Under the pieces are notes generated by a model that worked only from the letters and a program-made list of their open reading frames with translations, had not been told where the DNA came from and did not search any database. A stretch of DNA of 64,000 nt. It comes from Escallonia rubra. Taxonomy: Eukaryota; Streptophyta; Magnoliopsida; Escalloniales; Escalloniaceae. Below are positions 1 to 12,623 of this stretch, piece after piece. Location of the stretch: contig JAVXUO010002657.1 in NCBI GenBank assembly GCA_033065855.1, positions 181,001 through 245,000 on the forward strand, written 5' to 3'. The position numbers and the translations under genes are program-made. Position 1 is the stretch's first letter, and every line of letters starts with the position of its first letter.

Positions 1-1088
1 ACCTTGTAATTAAATTGTTATGATGTTTCGAGTACAGACTACTCCTGCTACTAATTGAAATACTGGGCAGATTATGTAACCTAAATTAGTAGTTTCTTGT
101 GTTGGGCTTGATGGTGAATAACTAGGTAAATTTCAGGTCTTAAATAGACACTCAAATATCTACATAATAATATAATTATACATATGGGTAGGATACTTAA
201 GGAAGAATATCAATTATTTCTTGTTTGATTACCGAATTAGTTTGCGCATTGGAGATTAGTTTGCATGTTTGGCATGTGTTATTGATAATATGGCAAATAT
301 GACTTGAGAGGGGATTAAACCTATTTTTGTTGACATCTGTACATGATTATGAATGTCACGCGAAGGAGGAGGAAAAAGTGAGCTGAGGGTGTTATTTGCC
401 GAGATTGGAAGTTATTCGGCCTGGGTTCTCGTTCTCGTTCATGTCTCGACAGTACGTACTAGCTATGCGTACTACTTCCCGAAAGGAATTATTGGCGTGC
501 CTAAGATGACGTTGGATGAGGGGCATATTTGTCTTGAACTTGTTTATACTGTTTCGTTATACTTATTGAGGTCAAGTCAGTATTTAGGTCTTGCTTGCCA
601 TTCTCGTATGTGTGTTTTACAAGATTTTCATATCTTGCTATTTTAGAGTACATATGTATCATATGTTCAAGTGACTTGTATGTTTGTACTAACCATTCAT
701 AATATAATCAATTCATGTTTGGACTTAGAATCACCAAATACCCTACTGAGCTATCAGGCTGACCCATTCCCGATACTTTTTTTTCTAGGTTCGGAGTCAG
801 AATATTTGCCAGGGGACGAAGAAGATTACCTTGGGGAGAATCAAGAGTATTACGCTGGGTTAGCAGAGTTTTAGTTGTTCTTCTTTTGTTTTGGAGTGTA
901 TGACTTGTATATGAGAGAGGTGGTCTGTAATATAATATTATGTTTAATTTTTTCACTTATGGACGACTGTAACGTTTAAGCCATACTTTCGCTATTTCTT
1001 TTGAGGTTTGTAGTAAAGCTCTGTTTATCTTTTGAGGTATATATGTTAACCGGATGGTTTAGCGTTGCATCGCTTCTTGGGGGTGACA
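1..1088 (+). repeat. 3' half of a Tekay/Del-type LTR (family A), older copy
   Basis: This stretch aligns through its length with the distal half of the LTRs at 39301-41536 and 46295-48529 (for example ACAGACTACTCCTGCT near 50 and again near 40500). It ends in GGGGGTGACA, the same end as the young LTRs. It is clearly diverged and lacks a block of about 80 bases near 520, where the young LTRs continue. No primer binding site follows, so it is the end of a 3' LTR or a solo LTR. The start lies outside the window. Confidence 0.85.
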
Positions 1089-1450
1089 ATGACTTTGTCT
1101 GTTGCTGGAGGTGGAACCACTTAAACGATGGTTGACGGATAGAAGAGTGCATATCTAGACGATTGTCGTCTAGACACACTAAAAAGCATGACTCTGTCAT
1201 CGAGTCAATTGGAGCCAACGGTAATAACATTTGGTCATCAAGTGACATTAAAACTTCATATCGAGTCGGAGCTAATAATAATGACAATTCGTCACCAGAT
1301 AAAGGCGTATTCCAAGAAGTCGGAGTCAACAATAACAAATATTTGTATTCTAAAAACACCTAAAAGATAATTATGTCTATTGCTGGAGCCACCCAAATGA
1401 TGATCGACGAACAGAGGGCGCATATTTAGATATCAAATTACCCAAACAGT
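1089..1450. repeat. Minisatellite-related spacer
   Basis: Degenerate units built on a TGTTGCTGGAGCCACC-like core and a GACGATTGTCGTCTAGAC core. Related units recur at 8900-9430 and, on the opposite strand, in the 13340-14290 array (GACGACCAATCGTCG...TTGGCTCC). Short open frames here are low-complexity translations of the repeat. No gene is visible. Confidence 0.55.
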
Positions 1451-1714
1451 TGTCGTAACGCCCCGGAAATCCGGATCTCCATCGCCCCGAACTCCCGCAA
1501 GGTTAACTTACTGGATCAGTTCACTAACACATATTCTAAATCTTTTAATTCAACATCAACTCAGATTTTTAAAAATACTAGATTACAACTGCTTAGCTTA
1601 AACTTCTACGCTTAGGTCCTTCGCAATTCAAATTCCTAAGAACCAATTAACAGTGTCGACCCGCGCAGGGGTCTTCCTATACAGTAGTGATGGGCTCACC
1701 GAAATCTCACACAG
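1451..1714 (-). repeat. Fragment of another LTR-like repeat
   Basis: Begins TGTCGTAACGCCCCGG, which read on the minus strand is the usual CCGGGGCGTTA...CA end of gypsy LTRs. It stops where the family D LTR begins at 1715. No internal partner was found in the window, so the assignment rests on the terminus only. Confidence 0.35.
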
Positions 1715-3604
1715 TGTGAGAACCCAATATTCTATATGCTTTTATTACATATTTAAGTATGATTAGATAAATCACTTTATGTGAAAATGTTTATGATGAA
1801 CTATGCATGATAACATATTTGAATGTATGCTTAAATGTCAAACACCTTGAATTGAGTAAATTTTCTAAGAAGGTGAACGGAGTGCTAGAAATGGAAAAGA
1901 GTATTTGATGTTTAGAAACATTAAATGATCACTTGGAATGACCAAAAATATTTTCAGAAGAGTTGGAAACGAATGACGGTGAAACCTTCAGCTGGGAATA
2001 ATCGGTTGTTGACCGGACTACCTGTGAATTGTTTTGCTTTTTGCAAAGAATTGTGCCACCTCGTGCTTGTGACGTGTCAACATATTATCTCAACACCTCG
2101 TGGTTTGAGCCTTGTCGTGCTTGCTAGGTGGCACAACTGTGTCTTGCCACCTCGTGGTTTGAGCCTTGTCGTGCTTGCTATGTGGCACAACCGTGTCTTG
2201 TCACCTCGTGCTTAAAGCCTCGTCGTGCTTAACTTTTCCACATCTTCACCTCTACTTGACACCTCCTACTTGCTTTTAATTTGATATAGAAGACCCAATT
2301 GACATGCTTAAATTCTCTTACCTCATTTTTGAGAGAAAAGTGCAAGAAAAGCAACCAAAAACCTCACAAAATCTAGAATTAAGGCTTGTTTTTTAAAGGG
2401 AGCCTTAAGCAGTTGATTTGGAAAGTTCTTATGAGCTTTAGACAGTGTTTTGAACGTGTTTTAAGGAGTATTTTGAAGGTGTTTCAAATATGAAATTTGG
2501 TTCTTTCATCTCTTCTTTAAGGTAAGATAGTTAAAGCTTTTTAATGGGCTTTTAAGACATGAATATGGATATATGCTATGTTAGCGTAACTCTTTTAGTA
2601 TGGATTCTTTGTCAAACTTTTGAATACTTGCTAGAGACTTGTTAATAAGTGAATCTATTCATGTTTAACATATTGGAGGTTATGGAAGATGTGAAATAGG
2701 TTATGGTATGTGTGAATTATGGAATTATGTCAATTTAGACATGGTTAGAATATGATTTTGGACATGTTTGTTAAGTTCTGTAATTGAAGCTCATTTGCAG
2801 AATATAAATGATTAGGTTACATGTTCAAGATGTTATGAATAAGATGTTACATCCTTTCATTGTAAGGGATGGTTGATATATTATTGATGATTATTATGCC
2901 ACCATATTCGAATGATTGGGGGTTGATTTGATTGTGTTTGAGTAGCGGTGCACCGTATGAGCCGTACAATTGTATCTTTGACTGCTACCCGAGGAAGTAT
3001 CGGTATTCAATTGTTTTCGGTTACTTTGCCTTTGGCCGAGGCAAAGGTTGTGATCTTATATCCCGGGTGTGGTGACATAAGGGTGGTCTATTGATGGGAC
3101 TAAATTCGGGAATGGTAAACTCTGGTAATGCTCAACTAAGTGTGAACATGTGATATGTGTTATGTGCACATGTAGAACTGCTTAATGTGATTGAATTGCA
3201 ATATCATGCATTATCAGTATTCTTGAGTTGAAAGTTACATTAAATGTCTTTGATTATCTTATTGAGCCAGTGGGCTGACGGGTTTTTACCCATAATAACA
3301 TTTTAGATCAAGGAGCCGGTCCCTCGAAAAGCAAGGAAAAGGTGTGAGGCACGGTGAGAAGACGGACAAGGGGTCACTTGTACATTTGTGAATTAAGTTG
3401 TACTTGAATAGTACAGTATGTCAACTTTGAGATCTGGCAGAGAGCTTATTAGGTGTGTTTTGTAATAGTAAACTCTTTAATTTTGTATAATATGGTTTAA
3501 TTACTAAGTGAGTTAGAATGAGTTGTATTATCAGTATGATGTGATTAGCTGATGTGTCGTAATGCTCCAGCTGGGTTGAGATAACCTTAAGTTGGGGCGT
3601 TATA
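1715..3604 (+). repeat. 5' LTR of decayed Ty3/gypsy element D1
   Basis: Starts TGTGAGAACCC and ends GGGGCGTTATA. The minus-strand copy at 59005 shows the ancestral end GGGGCGTTACA, so the terminal CA has mutated to TA here. A tRNA-Met primer site follows within 5 bases, which fixes this as the 5' LTR, 1890 bases long. Its first half is shared with 11647-12623 and its second half with 59005-59963. It contains 54-base tandem units starting at 2094 and 2148, with a third start at 2202 (CACCTCGTGGTTTGAGCC), which vary between copies. Confidence 0.9.
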
Positions 3605-3608
3605 GTTT

Positions 3609-3620
3609 TGGTATCAGAGC
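3609..3620 (+). other. Primer binding site, initiator tRNA-Met
   Basis: TGGTATCAGAGC is the complement of the 3' end of plant initiator tRNA-Met and lies 4 bases downstream of the LTR end, as in most chromoviruses. It matches the PBS of the intact element at 41542. Confidence 0.93.
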
Positions 3621-3772
3621 GTAGTTAAAGGCTGGGATAAGATCCTAAGGCCTTGTGTGGTTAGTGATTATTGAATATTGCATATTATGTGGGGGTTCTT
3701 ATGCGGAGTTGTGTGTGTAGGCCTACAACAGAGCGAAAGCACGGAGCGTAAAATCATGGAAACAATAGAGAA

Positions 3773-6700
3773 ATGGCTGATGAAGGAACTCAAAGAATGA
3801 ATAATCCTGAGTTAAATGCTGAAGGTCAGGATGGGCACAACCCACAGGTAAATGTAGAAGAGCACTCCACTGGAAATAATAATCATGTGACTGATAGTGG
3901 ATTATTGGAGTCTTGTCAAATACTCCAGCAACTTGTAGATGAAATGAGACAAATGGGTGGAAATCCCCCTGTAGATACAAATGTGCAAGAAGTAGTGAAT
4001 GAAGGAAATGTTAGAGGTGCTCAACAAGTTGAGCAACCCCAGGAGATGTTGAATACTGCTCAGGTGTTGGGAGATGGGGGTCTTACCCTTGATAGGTTTG
4101 TTAAACTGATAAAGAACCCATTTTTTTGGAAGCCTGATCCAACGATAGCCGAAGAATGGTTGGCTAGAGCGGAGAAAATTCTTGATACTGGTAGGATTTC
4201 GAATTCTCAGAGATTGGTGTATACTAGTTTTATGCTAGAGGCTAGTGCAGAAAGATGGTGGAAATTGTTATCTATGAAGTGGAAGCGAGAAGGAGTCCCA
4301 TCGACTTGTGAAAACTTTAAAAGGGAATTCACTAATAAGTATGTTCTAGCGGTGACCCAAGAGAAGAGAGAAGTAGATTTTATAAAGTTTGAACAACAAA
4401 ATATGTCGGTATCAGTTTATAAATCACAGTTTACTGATCTAGCCAGATTTTGTCCGCATCGGGTGGATACCGAAGAAAGAAAAGTAAGAAAGTTTGTTAA
4501 AGGTGTGAATAAGGATCTTCGGGATAAGTTGATCCCTTTGCAGTTACAAACTTATATTGCAGTTATTGATATAGCATTGGCTATTGAGAATGATTTAGAA
4601 GAGCAAAAGAATGTTGATACATAACCATTTAGAGCATCATCATACAGTGGACAGGGAAACCGTAACAGTGGGAATGTGAACCCTAGTGGAAGGGGTCAAG
4701 AGAATACTTAGCAGGGAAATTTTCAAAGGGCTTTACAAGGAAGAAATCGTAATTTCTATGGAAACGGTCAGGGAATAGGTCGAGGTAATCAAATGAGTGG
4801 TTATACTAATAATCAAGCTAGATTTGCAGTATCATCCCCATGTGACAATAATAAAAGGAGAAATGACTGAGATATCAAGCACGCAACCATGAAAGCAGGC
4901 AAGAATTGGAGAGCGATGTACATATTGTACTTGCACTGGACATACAGAGAATGAATGTCACAGAAAGATGGGTTTGTGTATCAGGTGTGCTCAGCCTGGA
5001 CATATTGGGAGAAATTGCCCTTATTCTGGAAATCAAATTGTGCCTCGAGATTACTAGGGTAGAGGGAATCTGCAAGGGAATGCTGAGAAGCCAATAGTGC
5101 AAGGCCGAGCATATGCATTGGAATCTCAGGAGGTTCGAGATACTAGCGGAGTTATTGAAGGTACACTCACTATTTTCCAATGTGTTTCTAGAGTGCTATT
5201 TGATCCTGGTTCTACCCATTCGTTCATTTCATCATAAATGGTGTCCATGTTACCCCAAGAACCTGAGTTGTTACCGTATGTGTTGGAAGTTAACACTCTT
5301 CTAGGAGAAAGTACTCTAGTTAGTCTGATATATAAATCTTGTGCAATGATTATGGGTGAGCATACGATATATGCTGACTTGATTGTTTTGCCTATAAGAG
5401 GATTTGATGTATTGTTGGGGATGGATTGGTTGTCATCCAATCGGGTATCACTAGATTCTTTTCATAAGGTTGTGACATTTACTACAGTTGATGGAGAGTT
5501 ATGTAAGTTCCAAGGTAGAAAGGATAGGGATATGAATATTATTTCAGCTATTCGAGCAGAGAAGTTGCTCTCTAGAGATTCTATGGGATATTTAGCTTAT
5601 ATGGTGGATAAGCAGAAAAAAAAGGTTAAAATAGAAGATATACATGTAGTAAATGAATTTGTGGATATATTTCCTGAGAATGTAACAACATTACCGGTTG
5701 AGCGGGAAATAGAATTTGTGATAGAATTGTTGCCGGGAACAGCCCCAATTTCAAAAGAGTCGTATAGGATGGCTCCTGCTGAATTGAGGGAGTTGAAGTC
5801 GCAGTTACAAGAATTACTAGATAGGGGGTTTATTTGACCTAATGTATCACCATGGGGTGCCCCAGTTTTATTTGTTAAAAAGAAAGATGGTACAATGAGG
5901 TTGTGCATGGATGATCGGCAGTTGAATAGAGTAACAATAAAAAATAAGTATCTACTACCGCACATAGATGATTTGTTTGATCAGTTACAAGGGGCAGTGG
6001 TATTTTCTAAGTTGGACTTAAGATCTGGATACCATCAATTGAGGATAAGAGAGGAAGATATTCCAAAGACGGCCTTCCCTACAAGGTATGGACATTATGA
6101 ATTTGTTGTCATGCCGTTTGGATTGACAAATGCTCCTACAGCCTTCATGGACTTAATGCATCGAATTTTTAAGGAGTTTTTAGATCAATTTGTAGTAGTT
6201 TTTATCGATGATATTTTGGTCTATTCAAAAAGTACATAGGAGCATGAGCGTCATTTGAGGATTGTACTCCAAGTACTACGGGATAAGAAATTGTATGCTA
6301 AGTTCAACAAATGTGAATTTTGGTTAAAGCAAGTGGCCTTCTTAGGTCATATAGTGTCTGAAACAGGGGTGACTGTTGACCCATCTAAAATAGAAGCTGT
6401 TTTGAATTGGCAAGTGCCAAAGAATGTAGCAGAAGTTAGAAGTTTCTTGGGATTGGTAGGATATTATCGTCGATTTGTACAAGATTTTTCAAGGATAGCT
6501 GCACCATTGTCCACATTGACTCGGAAGGAAATGGCATATCAGTGGCCCAATAAGTGTGAGGCGAGTTTTCAGGAGTTAAAAATGAGATTAACTATAACTC
6601 CAATTTTGACTTTGCCGAGTGGAACTAAGAACGGTGTTGTGTACATCGATGCTTCAAAGGAAGGATTAGGCTGTGTTTTGATGCAAGATGGCAAAGTTGT

Positions 6701-7699
6701 GGCTTATGCTTCGAGAAAGTTGAAACCTTATGAAAAAAATTATCCAACACATGATCTTGAGTTAGCAGCAATTATGTTCGCATTGTATAAGTGGAGGCAC
6801 TATCTGTATGGTGTTGAGTTTGAAATTTTTACTGATCATAAGAGTTTGAAATACCTATTTTCTCAGCAAGATTTGAATATGAGACAGAGAAGGTGGATGG
6901 AAGTACTCAATGATTATCACTGTACGATTCAGTATCACCTAGGTAAAGCCAATGTTGTTGCAGGTGCACTAAGTAGGAAAGTGCAAGTTCCTAGCGTATT
7001 GGTGAAAGAGTGGAAGATGATTGAGCAAGCTTGTTCATGGGAGTTATCAATTACCGAGTCATGAATTATTCTTGCAAATTTACAAGTGAAACCAGTGTTA
7101 TTACAAAGAATCTAGGAGGAACAAGAAAGAGATTCGGAGTTGTATAGAGAAGTGAAGGATAATGATGGAACCTTTAAACCTGAGTTTTCTATGGATGTTA
7201 ATGGTGTTTTACGGTATAAAAACTGGATAGCTGTGCCTAACAATGAAGAGTTGAAAGGACAAAAACTGAAAAAGGCCCATAAGTCAAAGTATACAGTGCA
7301 CCCAGGGGGAACAAAGATGTATCGGGATTTGAAATGTAATTACTGGTGGAATAACATGAAACGAGAAATAGCTTACTTTGTTTCAAGATGTATTGTATGT
7401 CAACAAGTAAAAGCCGAACACCAAAGACCAGCGGGTCGATTGGAACCGTTACCGGTACCCGAATGGAAGTGGGACCATATAACAATGGATTTTGTTACAG
7501 GATTACCGAGTACTGAGGACCCGTGATGGGCATGATTCAGTATGGGTGATTGTGGATAGATTGACGAAATCTGCTCATTTCCTACATGTACTTAAGAAGT
7601 ACTCATTGGATAAATTAGCCCGAGTGTATGTACAAAAAATAGTTCGATTGCAAGGAATACCAGTAAGTATTGTAAGTGATAGAGATCCAAGATTTACAA
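3773..7699 (+). pseudogene. Decayed gag-pol of gypsy element D1, truncated in integrase
   Basis: Gag runs from the ATG at 3773 to a TAA at 4622 and contains the Retrotrans_gag core (ERWWKLLSMKW, FTNKYV). After further stops and frame changes come two CCHC knuckles (CTYCTCTGHTENEC, CIRCAQPGHIGRNC; about 4919-5015), a protease motif (LFDPGSTHSF), RT (FIDDILVYS, about 6200), RNase H ([10 protein letters not shown], about 6640), the integrase zinc finger and the first integrase Asp ([10 protein letters not shown]). In-frame stops lie at 5835, 6237 and 7062, and a frameshift near 7515. Homology stops after SDRDPRFT at about 7699, so the third catalytic residue, the chromodomain and the 3' LTR are missing. 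Two CCHC knuckles suggest the same Tekay/Del clade as the intact element. It cannot move on its own. Confidence 0.9.
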
Positions 7700-8895
7700 A
7701 AATACCAATTGGCCTTGGAATGGCCCAAAATTTTAGAATATGAAACATATCAGTAAAATAATATTTTTCAAAAATTTTCAGATTAAAATAACTTGGTTGA
7801 CTATGTTAAAAAATCTGGAATTTTCTTTTAATCGATACCCTAATTTAGCATTATTCACGGACATTGAAAATTACTGAAAAATTCCACAGCATACGTCTCT
7901 AAAAAATATTGAGGGTTACTGTTTTAAACTTTGTTTAATTTTGACCCTAACTATTTATTCAAATTCATGGAAAATTTCCTAAATAAATTTTCTGTCTTTA
8001 ACGACAATTACACTTACAATTCAAATCAACACACCTCCCATTTCACCTTTTGCACATGCACTTCCATCTTCATCTGTAACACTGTTGAAGCTCACAGAAC
8101 ACCTACCCCTTGCACCCACACTGCTATATAACATCTAAACACCGCCTAAACATTTACATAACCCTAATTTCACACATTAACACACAACTACCCATCTTAT
8201 ACACAATAACACTCATGCACCCGTAACACACACACACACACACACACTTGAACACACACAGTTACACACTCACACACTCACCTCACGCACTAAACACACG
8301 ACAAACACACCCATTACACCTACCTGAGCTACAAATTATTCATGAGCACAAAACACACCCACTGTCCTCACTTAACATGCACACACACTGCACACTACGA
8401 GCCCAACAGAAAAACCCCCTTACACCAAATTCACACACTATAGAGGTGAAGAGATTACCTTTGTAATCCCTTTCTAATCTCTCTTTCTCTCTCTGGTTTC
8501 TTTTCAACCTCTTGCCCGAGCCCCTGCTTCCCTCTCTCTCTCTTTTCTATTTGCTCTGTTCTTCCCTGAAACACTGTTCCATTTTCTTTGCTTTTTAATT
8601 TAGGTTCCCATTATAAAAAAAATAATAATCAGATTAGTCATTGTAAAACAAGTAGAAGGTGTCATTTTCTCATAACAAATTCCTCCACATTTGACACATA
8701 AGGTTCAAGTTTACAAAATTGCATAATAGCCCTCCAAATTCTCCAAAATGCCCCTAAATTTTCAAAATTACCTTTTTTGCCCCAAAATTCTTTTAAGCTT
8801 CGCTACTATACTAACACTCGACCATTGCCCAAAATTATCGCCCATTTATTTTTCAAGCCTCCGATAGTCATTTAAACCGCTCCCAAAGTTTGGGA
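7700..8895. repeat. CA-rich LTR-like repeat (family G), copy 1
   Basis: From about 7705 the sequence (GGAATGGCCCAAAATTTTAG) parallels 51400-51640 (GGAATGGCTCGAAATTTTAG) for roughly 250 bases, then turns into CACACA-rich DNA with a pure CA run near 8228-8246 and T/C-rich DNA near 8470-8560. It directly truncates D1. I see no coding potential. It is probably part of an LTR whose ends I could not define. Confidence 0.5.
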
Positions 8896-9430
8896 TATTG
8901 CAGTTGTCATCTAAATTTACTCAAAGCATGACTTTGTCCGTTACTGGAGCCGGAGCTACCTAAACGATGGTTGAAGGATATAAGAGTGCATATCTAGACG
9001 ATTTTCATCTAGACATACTATAAAGGATGACTCTGTCCATTGTTGGACACCCAAAAGATGGTTGACAGATAGAGGATAGCATATCTAAACAATGGTCATC
9101 TAAACATACCAAAAAGCATGACTCTAATCCCGCCACCCAAACAATGATCGACGAATAAACGAGTGCATATCCTGACGATGTTCATCTAGACATACTAAAA
9201 GGCATGACTCTGTCCGTTGCTGGAGCCACTGAAATGATGGTCAATGGACATTGGAGGCACATATCTAGATGCCAGAGCCACCCAAATGATGGTCATATAG
9301 TTATACTAAAAGTATGACTCTGTCAATTGCCAGAGCCACCCAAACGATGGTCAACGCACAGAAGAGGAGTATGCCTAGATGCTAGAGCCACCCAAATGAT
9401 GGTCGTCTAAGGATGTTGGCGTATATGGCT
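8896..9430. repeat. Degenerate minisatellite (GGAGCCACCCAAACGATGGT units)
   Basis: Repeated blocks contain AGCATGACTCTGTCC, TGGAGCCACCCAAA-GATGGT and GTGCATATCTAGACGA at irregular spacing of 60-100 bases. It is the same family as 1089-1370. It lies between the truncated D1 element and the PMD relic. Confidence 0.6.
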
Positions 9431-10211
9431 AAGAGTACGAGCCAATGACACATGAAAGTGGTTGGTAGCTTGGACGTGAAGAGAAAAACTGCAGAGAGAT
9501 CGTCCAGAGCCGAAGCCAACGTTGTCTAAGGACAGTTGGTCGTTTGATGTTGGACCATATCAATTTATTCTTCCAATTGATAAGGAGAAAATTTATTTTC
9601 TAACAACAAGGCATAAGATGCGATACGGGCTTTATAATGTACAACATCACTAATTTGAGTAGGAAATTCAAAGAATCATTGATCAAAATCTTCAAAGATT
9701 TTGAATATAAGGGCACACAAGCATGTAGGCACACCAATATATGGTGGTCTAGGAATACAATTAAGATCTAATTAAGAACATGCAAACACACAGGTGAAAG
9801 GAGACGATCAAGCACACAAACACACAAGAGAGGTTTTTTTTTATTTATATTTTTTAGTTACTAACCAGATAGTTTTCGACATTGGTTTAGTGAATTTTTT
9901 TAAAGAAGCTAGTACTGGCTTCAGAGCTCATGAATAATGAAGATGAAACCTACTAATTAGTCAGAAGATCGGAAGAAACTAACGATGAACCAACCAGTTA
10001 ATCAAAAAGCACAAAACATTTCAGCAAAAACTGGCCGATTTTCCCGTTTAAAATCTCAGCCTCAACTTCTCAAATTTAGGGCAAAAATTGGTCCCAATTT
10101 TTGTTTCCGTCCTTCTCTAATCTCATACCTCGAAGCCAACTCCCAAATTCACTCCTTTTTCCAACTGAAATCTCTTCCTCCTTCTTCTTTCCCATCCTTA
10201 AACTCAGAGCC
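9431..10211. other. Non-coding interval, nothing recognised
   Basis: AT-rich single-copy-looking sequence with T runs near 9834-9860. The last 230 bases are C/T-rich and could be the 5' leader of the PMD relic that follows. No repeat partner or coding region was found elsewhere in the window. Confidence 0.4.
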
Positions 10212-11646
10212 ATGGAGAGGGTAAATAGAGGTCGTGAAGGAGGCTCTCAAATTAAGAAAGTTCTGAAATTTCGACCGACGATTCGGAAAGATGAAAGAAC
10301 GGTCATGACCTTGGACGAAATCAGGCACCTAAACAATTTTTTCATCACCGATTAGGTATGATCAATCTCTTCCTCTTCTTCATCAGATACATAGATAGGG
10401 ATTGTTCAAGATTAGGATTCTCCAATGCAATATAGGGCCCCACATCCCATCTTTTCTACATGTTTTGAAAATCGTTTAAATCGGCCGGTTCTATGAGCTA
10501 TCACTTCCTTTTGCTTTGATTTGATCTAGCCCCTCCGTAAAAAATTAGGCTTAGGGTTCTACCAATTTCTTGTGGGAGTGGTGGAAGAAGGTCCCTGGCA
10601 TGGTGAAGTAGTAGTTAGCCTTGACGGGGTTTCAGACTTTTTTAAGGAGGTTGCACTCCTTCATCCGTAGCGAAAAAGGCCTTTATACCCTAGCCGAGCG
10701 TTGATGGGATTCCACCAACACTTTTCATTTTCTTTTGGGGAAGCGACCCTCATGCTGTATGACGATACACGTATTACAGAAATTTGGGTGAGGGCCAGGC
10801 CGATATCATGGGCCTATAACTTAGATCAGGACAACGACCTCGTGTAGTGGTTGCTAGGGTTTATTCCGTCCTGTAAGAAGGGTAACTCTCAATTTTTCTT
10901 GCTACCCTTTGATCGCACTACGAGGGTATGACGTTGTAAGGTGCTGATGCGACGACTATCAATCAGTACGTAAGATGTTTTTTGTTGTACATGCTTAGGG
11001 AAATGCTCTGTAGCAACGGGGATGACTCCATGCAACTATGGTGCTTGAGGGCTCTAAAGGACATTGAACAGGTGGGGGCGTACAATTGAGGGATGCCGGT
11101 GCTGGCCCAACTATACCACTTTATATGATCTGTCTCCTGACCTCAAGCTGCGGGATTCATGGGCTACAACAATGACTGGGATGTATGCCTTTCCTTCCAT
11201 TGCTCTTTTTTGTCCATCTCAAGTTTTGCTAGATTTCCTCTCATGATTTTCTTCTTCTCATCACAGATTTGTGATTTTGAGGAGCTACAGTTATGCCCAC
11301 CACAGCTGGCCGAGGCGAAAAATGGATGAGACAAGGTTGTTGATGTATAATGGAACTCATGGGCGAAGCGGACCGGTTTTGACCGTGGAGGTGTATTGGG
11401 AATGCTTCAGCTATCTTATCCAAAAGCCGGTAAATTCAATGTTTTCACCTTGCTTCTATCATTATCTTTGTGATGCTAAATTTTTATGATTATATTTTAT
11501 TCCTAGGACTCACTCTCGAAGTGGTGGACTGTGGAACTATATAAGAAGGAGTTGAGACATACTCAGAGTTAGGTATTGTTGGTGGGGCCTCCCTATGAGG
11601 AGTTCCATCTGGGGGATAGGGTGTTGAGCTTCTCCCCCCCTCCCCC
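10212..11646 (+). pseudogene. Plant mobile domain (PMD) protein relic, 5' part
   Basis: The likely start is the ATG at 10212, opening a basic N-terminus (MERVNRGREGGSQIKKVLKF) that stops at 10353. Further on, pieces typical of PMD proteins (the MAIN/MAIL-like and transposon-associated family) appear: AER-stop-WDSTNTFHF at about 10693-10731, where the family has a WWD-T-NTFHFPFGE block, and RALKDIEQVGAYN-stop-GMPVLAQLYHF at about 11047-11128, where the family has YNWG...LAxLYR. In both, a TGG Trp codon has become TGA. Frameshifts separate the pieces, and introns are possible. It ends at a family D LTR insertion after CCCCC (11642-11646). The downstream half is probably at 57970-59004 on the minus strand. 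Known PMD proteins act in nuclear silencing and development, but function here is lost. Confidence 0.65.
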
Positions 11647-12623
11647 TGTGAGATCCCAACATTTTATATGTTTTGATTTCATATTTAAGTATGATTAGAT
11701 AAACCACTTTATGAGAAAATGGTTATGATGAACTATACATGATAACATATTTGAATGTATGCTTAAATGTTAGACACCTTGAATTGAGTAAATTTTCTAA
11801 GAAGGTGAACGAAGTGCTAGAACTGGAAAAGAGTATTTGATGTTTAGAAACTTTAAATGATCACTTGGGATGACCAAAAATATTTTTAGAAGAGTTGGAA
11901 ACGAAAAATGGTGAAACCTTCAGCTGGGAGTAATCGGTTGTTGACTGGATTGCCTGTGAATTGTTTTGCTTTTTGCAAAGAACTGTGCCACCTCGTGCTT
12001 GTGACGTGTCAACCTAGCATTGTGACACGTCGTGCTTTGAGCCTTGTCGTACTTTGGTTAGCATTGTCGTGCTAACTAGGTGGCACAACCGTGTCTTGCC
12101 ACCTCATGCTTCCAGCCTTGTCATGCTTTGCTTAGCCTTGTCATGCTTGCTAGGTGGCACAACTGTGTCTTGCCACCTCGTGCTTTGAGCCTCGTCGTGC
12201 TTGCTTTTTCCACCTCTTCACCTTCACTTGACACCTCCTACTTGCTTCTAATTTGATATAAAAGACCCAATTGACATGCTTAAATTCTCTTACCTCGTTT
12301 TTTAGAGAAAAGTGCAAGAAAAGCAACGAAAAATCTCCCAAAATCTAGAATTAAGGCTTTTTTTTAAAGGGAACCTCAAGCAGTTGATTTGGAAAGTTTC
12401 TATGAGCTTCAAAAAGTGTTTTGAACGTGTCTTGAGGAGTATTTTGAAGGTGTTTCAAATCTGAAATTTTGGTTCTTTCATCTCTTCTTTAAGGTAAGAT
12501 ATTTAAAGTTTTTTAATGGGCTTTTAAGACATGAATATGGATATATGCTATGTTAGTGTAACTCTTTTAGTATGAATTCTTTGTCAAACTTTTAAATACG
12601 TGTTAGAGACTTGTTAATAAGTG
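11647..12623 (+). repeat. 5' half of a family D LTR (copy D2)
   Basis: Starts TGTGAGATCCCAAC and follows the D1 LTR (1715 onward) with good identity, including the variable CACCTCGTGCTT...GTGGCACAAC units, up to TTGTTAATAAGTG. There it stops abruptly and minisatellite DNA begins. The matching other half of a D LTR, starting at nearly the same LTR position, is at 59005-59963 on the minus strand. It is preceded by CCCCC, a candidate target-site duplication. Confidence 0.88.

Noticed and set aside
3609-3620. tRNA-Met gene
   Set aside because: Only the 12-base complement of the tRNA 3' end is present, so it is a primer binding site. No cloverleaf was found.
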